A DNA stretch of 13,562 bases, taken from assembly GCA_045595845.1 (NCBI GenBank), contig JAZOBF010000051.1, positions 1 to 13,562 on the forward strand. Reading direction: 5' to 3'. Positions 13,155 to 13,562 of the stretch are shown here, piece by piece. The position numbers and the translations under genes were made by a program. The stretch is from RGIG3009 sp045595845 (GTDB lineage Bacteria; Bacillota; Clostridia; Oscillospirales; Acutalibacteraceae). Position 1 is the first letter of the stretch. Each line of letters begins with the position of its first letter. The notes beneath the pieces were generated by a model. The model saw only the letters and a list, made by a program, of their open reading frames with translations, made no database searches and was not told the DNA's origin.

Positions 13155-13562
13155 GTTGCATTTCTCCAAATTCTAAAACGTCCGCGATGCGCTTACAGGC
13201 GAAACCGTCACCGTACGGGTTACTCGCCTTTGCCATCGCGTCGTATGCGTCTTGGCTTTCCAAAAGAAGTTTGAAATTCTCGTAAATGACATCCTCATTA
13301 GTACCCACCAGTTTGAGTGTACCCGCCTTGATGCCTTCGGGACGCTCGGTGGTATCGCGCATGACCAGTACCGGTTTGCCGAGCGAAGGTGCTTCTTCCT
13401 GAATACCACCCGAGTCAGTCAAAATCATATAACTGCGCGACAAGAAGTTATGGAAATCGAGCACTTCAAGAGGTTCAATAATGCGAATGCGATCGCAATC
13501 ACCGAGTTCCTCATCGGCCGCCTTACGCACCACGGGATTCATGTGAATAGGATAAATCGCCT
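13147..13562 (-). CDS. wecB: UDP-N-acetylglucosamine 2-epimerase (non-hydrolysing), C-terminal part
   Basis: This enzyme interconverts UDP-GlcNAc and UDP-ManNAc, supplying ManNAc units for surface polysaccharides or teichoic-acid linkage units. Only the last 138 or so residues are in the window; the frame stays open through base 13562, where it reads AIYPIHMNPVVR, the family's YPVHxNPxVR motif, so the Met at 13542 is internal and not a start. Further hallmarks are PLEVLDFHNFLSRSYMILTDSGGIQEEAP (C-terminal UDP-binding region), GKPVLVMRDTTERPE and AGTLKLVGTN. The full protein is normally about 360-390 residues. The stop overlaps the start of the acyltransferase gene by 8 bases. It appears to be part of a longer polysaccharide operon beyond the right edge. 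Confidence 0.94.
   Translation of the reverse strand, partial: AIYPIHMNPVVRKAADEELGDCDRIRIIEPLEVLDFHNFLSRSYMILTDSGGIQEEAPSLGKPVLVMRDTTERPEGIKAGTLKLVGTNEDVIYENFKLLLESQDAYDAMAKASNPYGDGFACKRIADVLEFGEMQHG

Noticed and set aside
1..13562. Defence system, mobile element, CRISPR array, tRNA or phage genes
   Set aside because: Every stretch is covered by recognisable core genes or short regulatory gaps; I saw no direct-repeat arrays, transposase motifs or tRNA-like folds.

Overview
The window looks like a chromosomal core region of a Gram-positive Clostridia-type bacterium (Firmicutes/Bacillota; an Oscillospirales-like gut clostridium would fit, but this is inference). The reasons are the gene order rpmG-secE-nusG-rplK-rplA-rplJ-rplL, strong GGAGG-type ribosome binding sites, near-consensus sigma-A promoters with 17-bp spacers, Firmicutes-style ribosomal-protein leader RNAs and a four-cysteine L33. 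I see no phage, insertion sequence, CRISPR array, tRNA or rRNA, and no stretch over 300 bases without a gene.

Left part, minus strand (read from 6984 down to 1): a promoter at 6956-6984 drives rpmG-secE-nusG-rplK-rplA. Candidate L1-binding leader structures lie just before both rplK and rplA. A second promoter (4290-4318) starts the rplJ-rplL unit, whose leader holds an L10-type RNA followed by an attenuator hairpin. A strong terminator (3113-3142) closes rplL; rpoB does not follow. A fresh promoter (3082-3110) then drives a tightly packed operon: a phosphohexomutase, prmA (L11 methyltransferase) and rsmE (16S rRNA methyltransferase, cut by the window edge). PrmA's substrate L11 is encoded about 3.6 kb away, and the known target residues are present in it.

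Middle part, plus strand (7030-10643): a divergent promoter starts a compact three-gene unit: an alpha/beta hydrolase starting at TTG, a membrane-anchored MurF-like Mur ligase and a D-Ala-D-Ala-ligase-family ATP-grasp enzyme, closed by a GC-rich hairpin. The last two suggest a cell-wall precursor pathway in which a dipeptide is made and joined to a UDP-MurNAc-peptide at the membrane; the hydrolase's role is unknown.

Right part: a monocistronic CPA2-type cation/proton antiporter (10780-12075, plus) with its own promoter converges on a bidirectional terminator (12090-12118). On the other side, minus strand, are an integral-membrane acyltransferase and the C-terminal part of a UDP-GlcNAc 2-epimerase with overlapping reading frames, probably the end of a surface-polysaccharide operon extending beyond the window.

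Most of this is ordinary housekeeping. The items most worth a second look are the hydrolase / membrane Mur ligase / Ddl cassette, the paired L1 leaders, the structured rpmG leader and the three-membrane-segment SecE.
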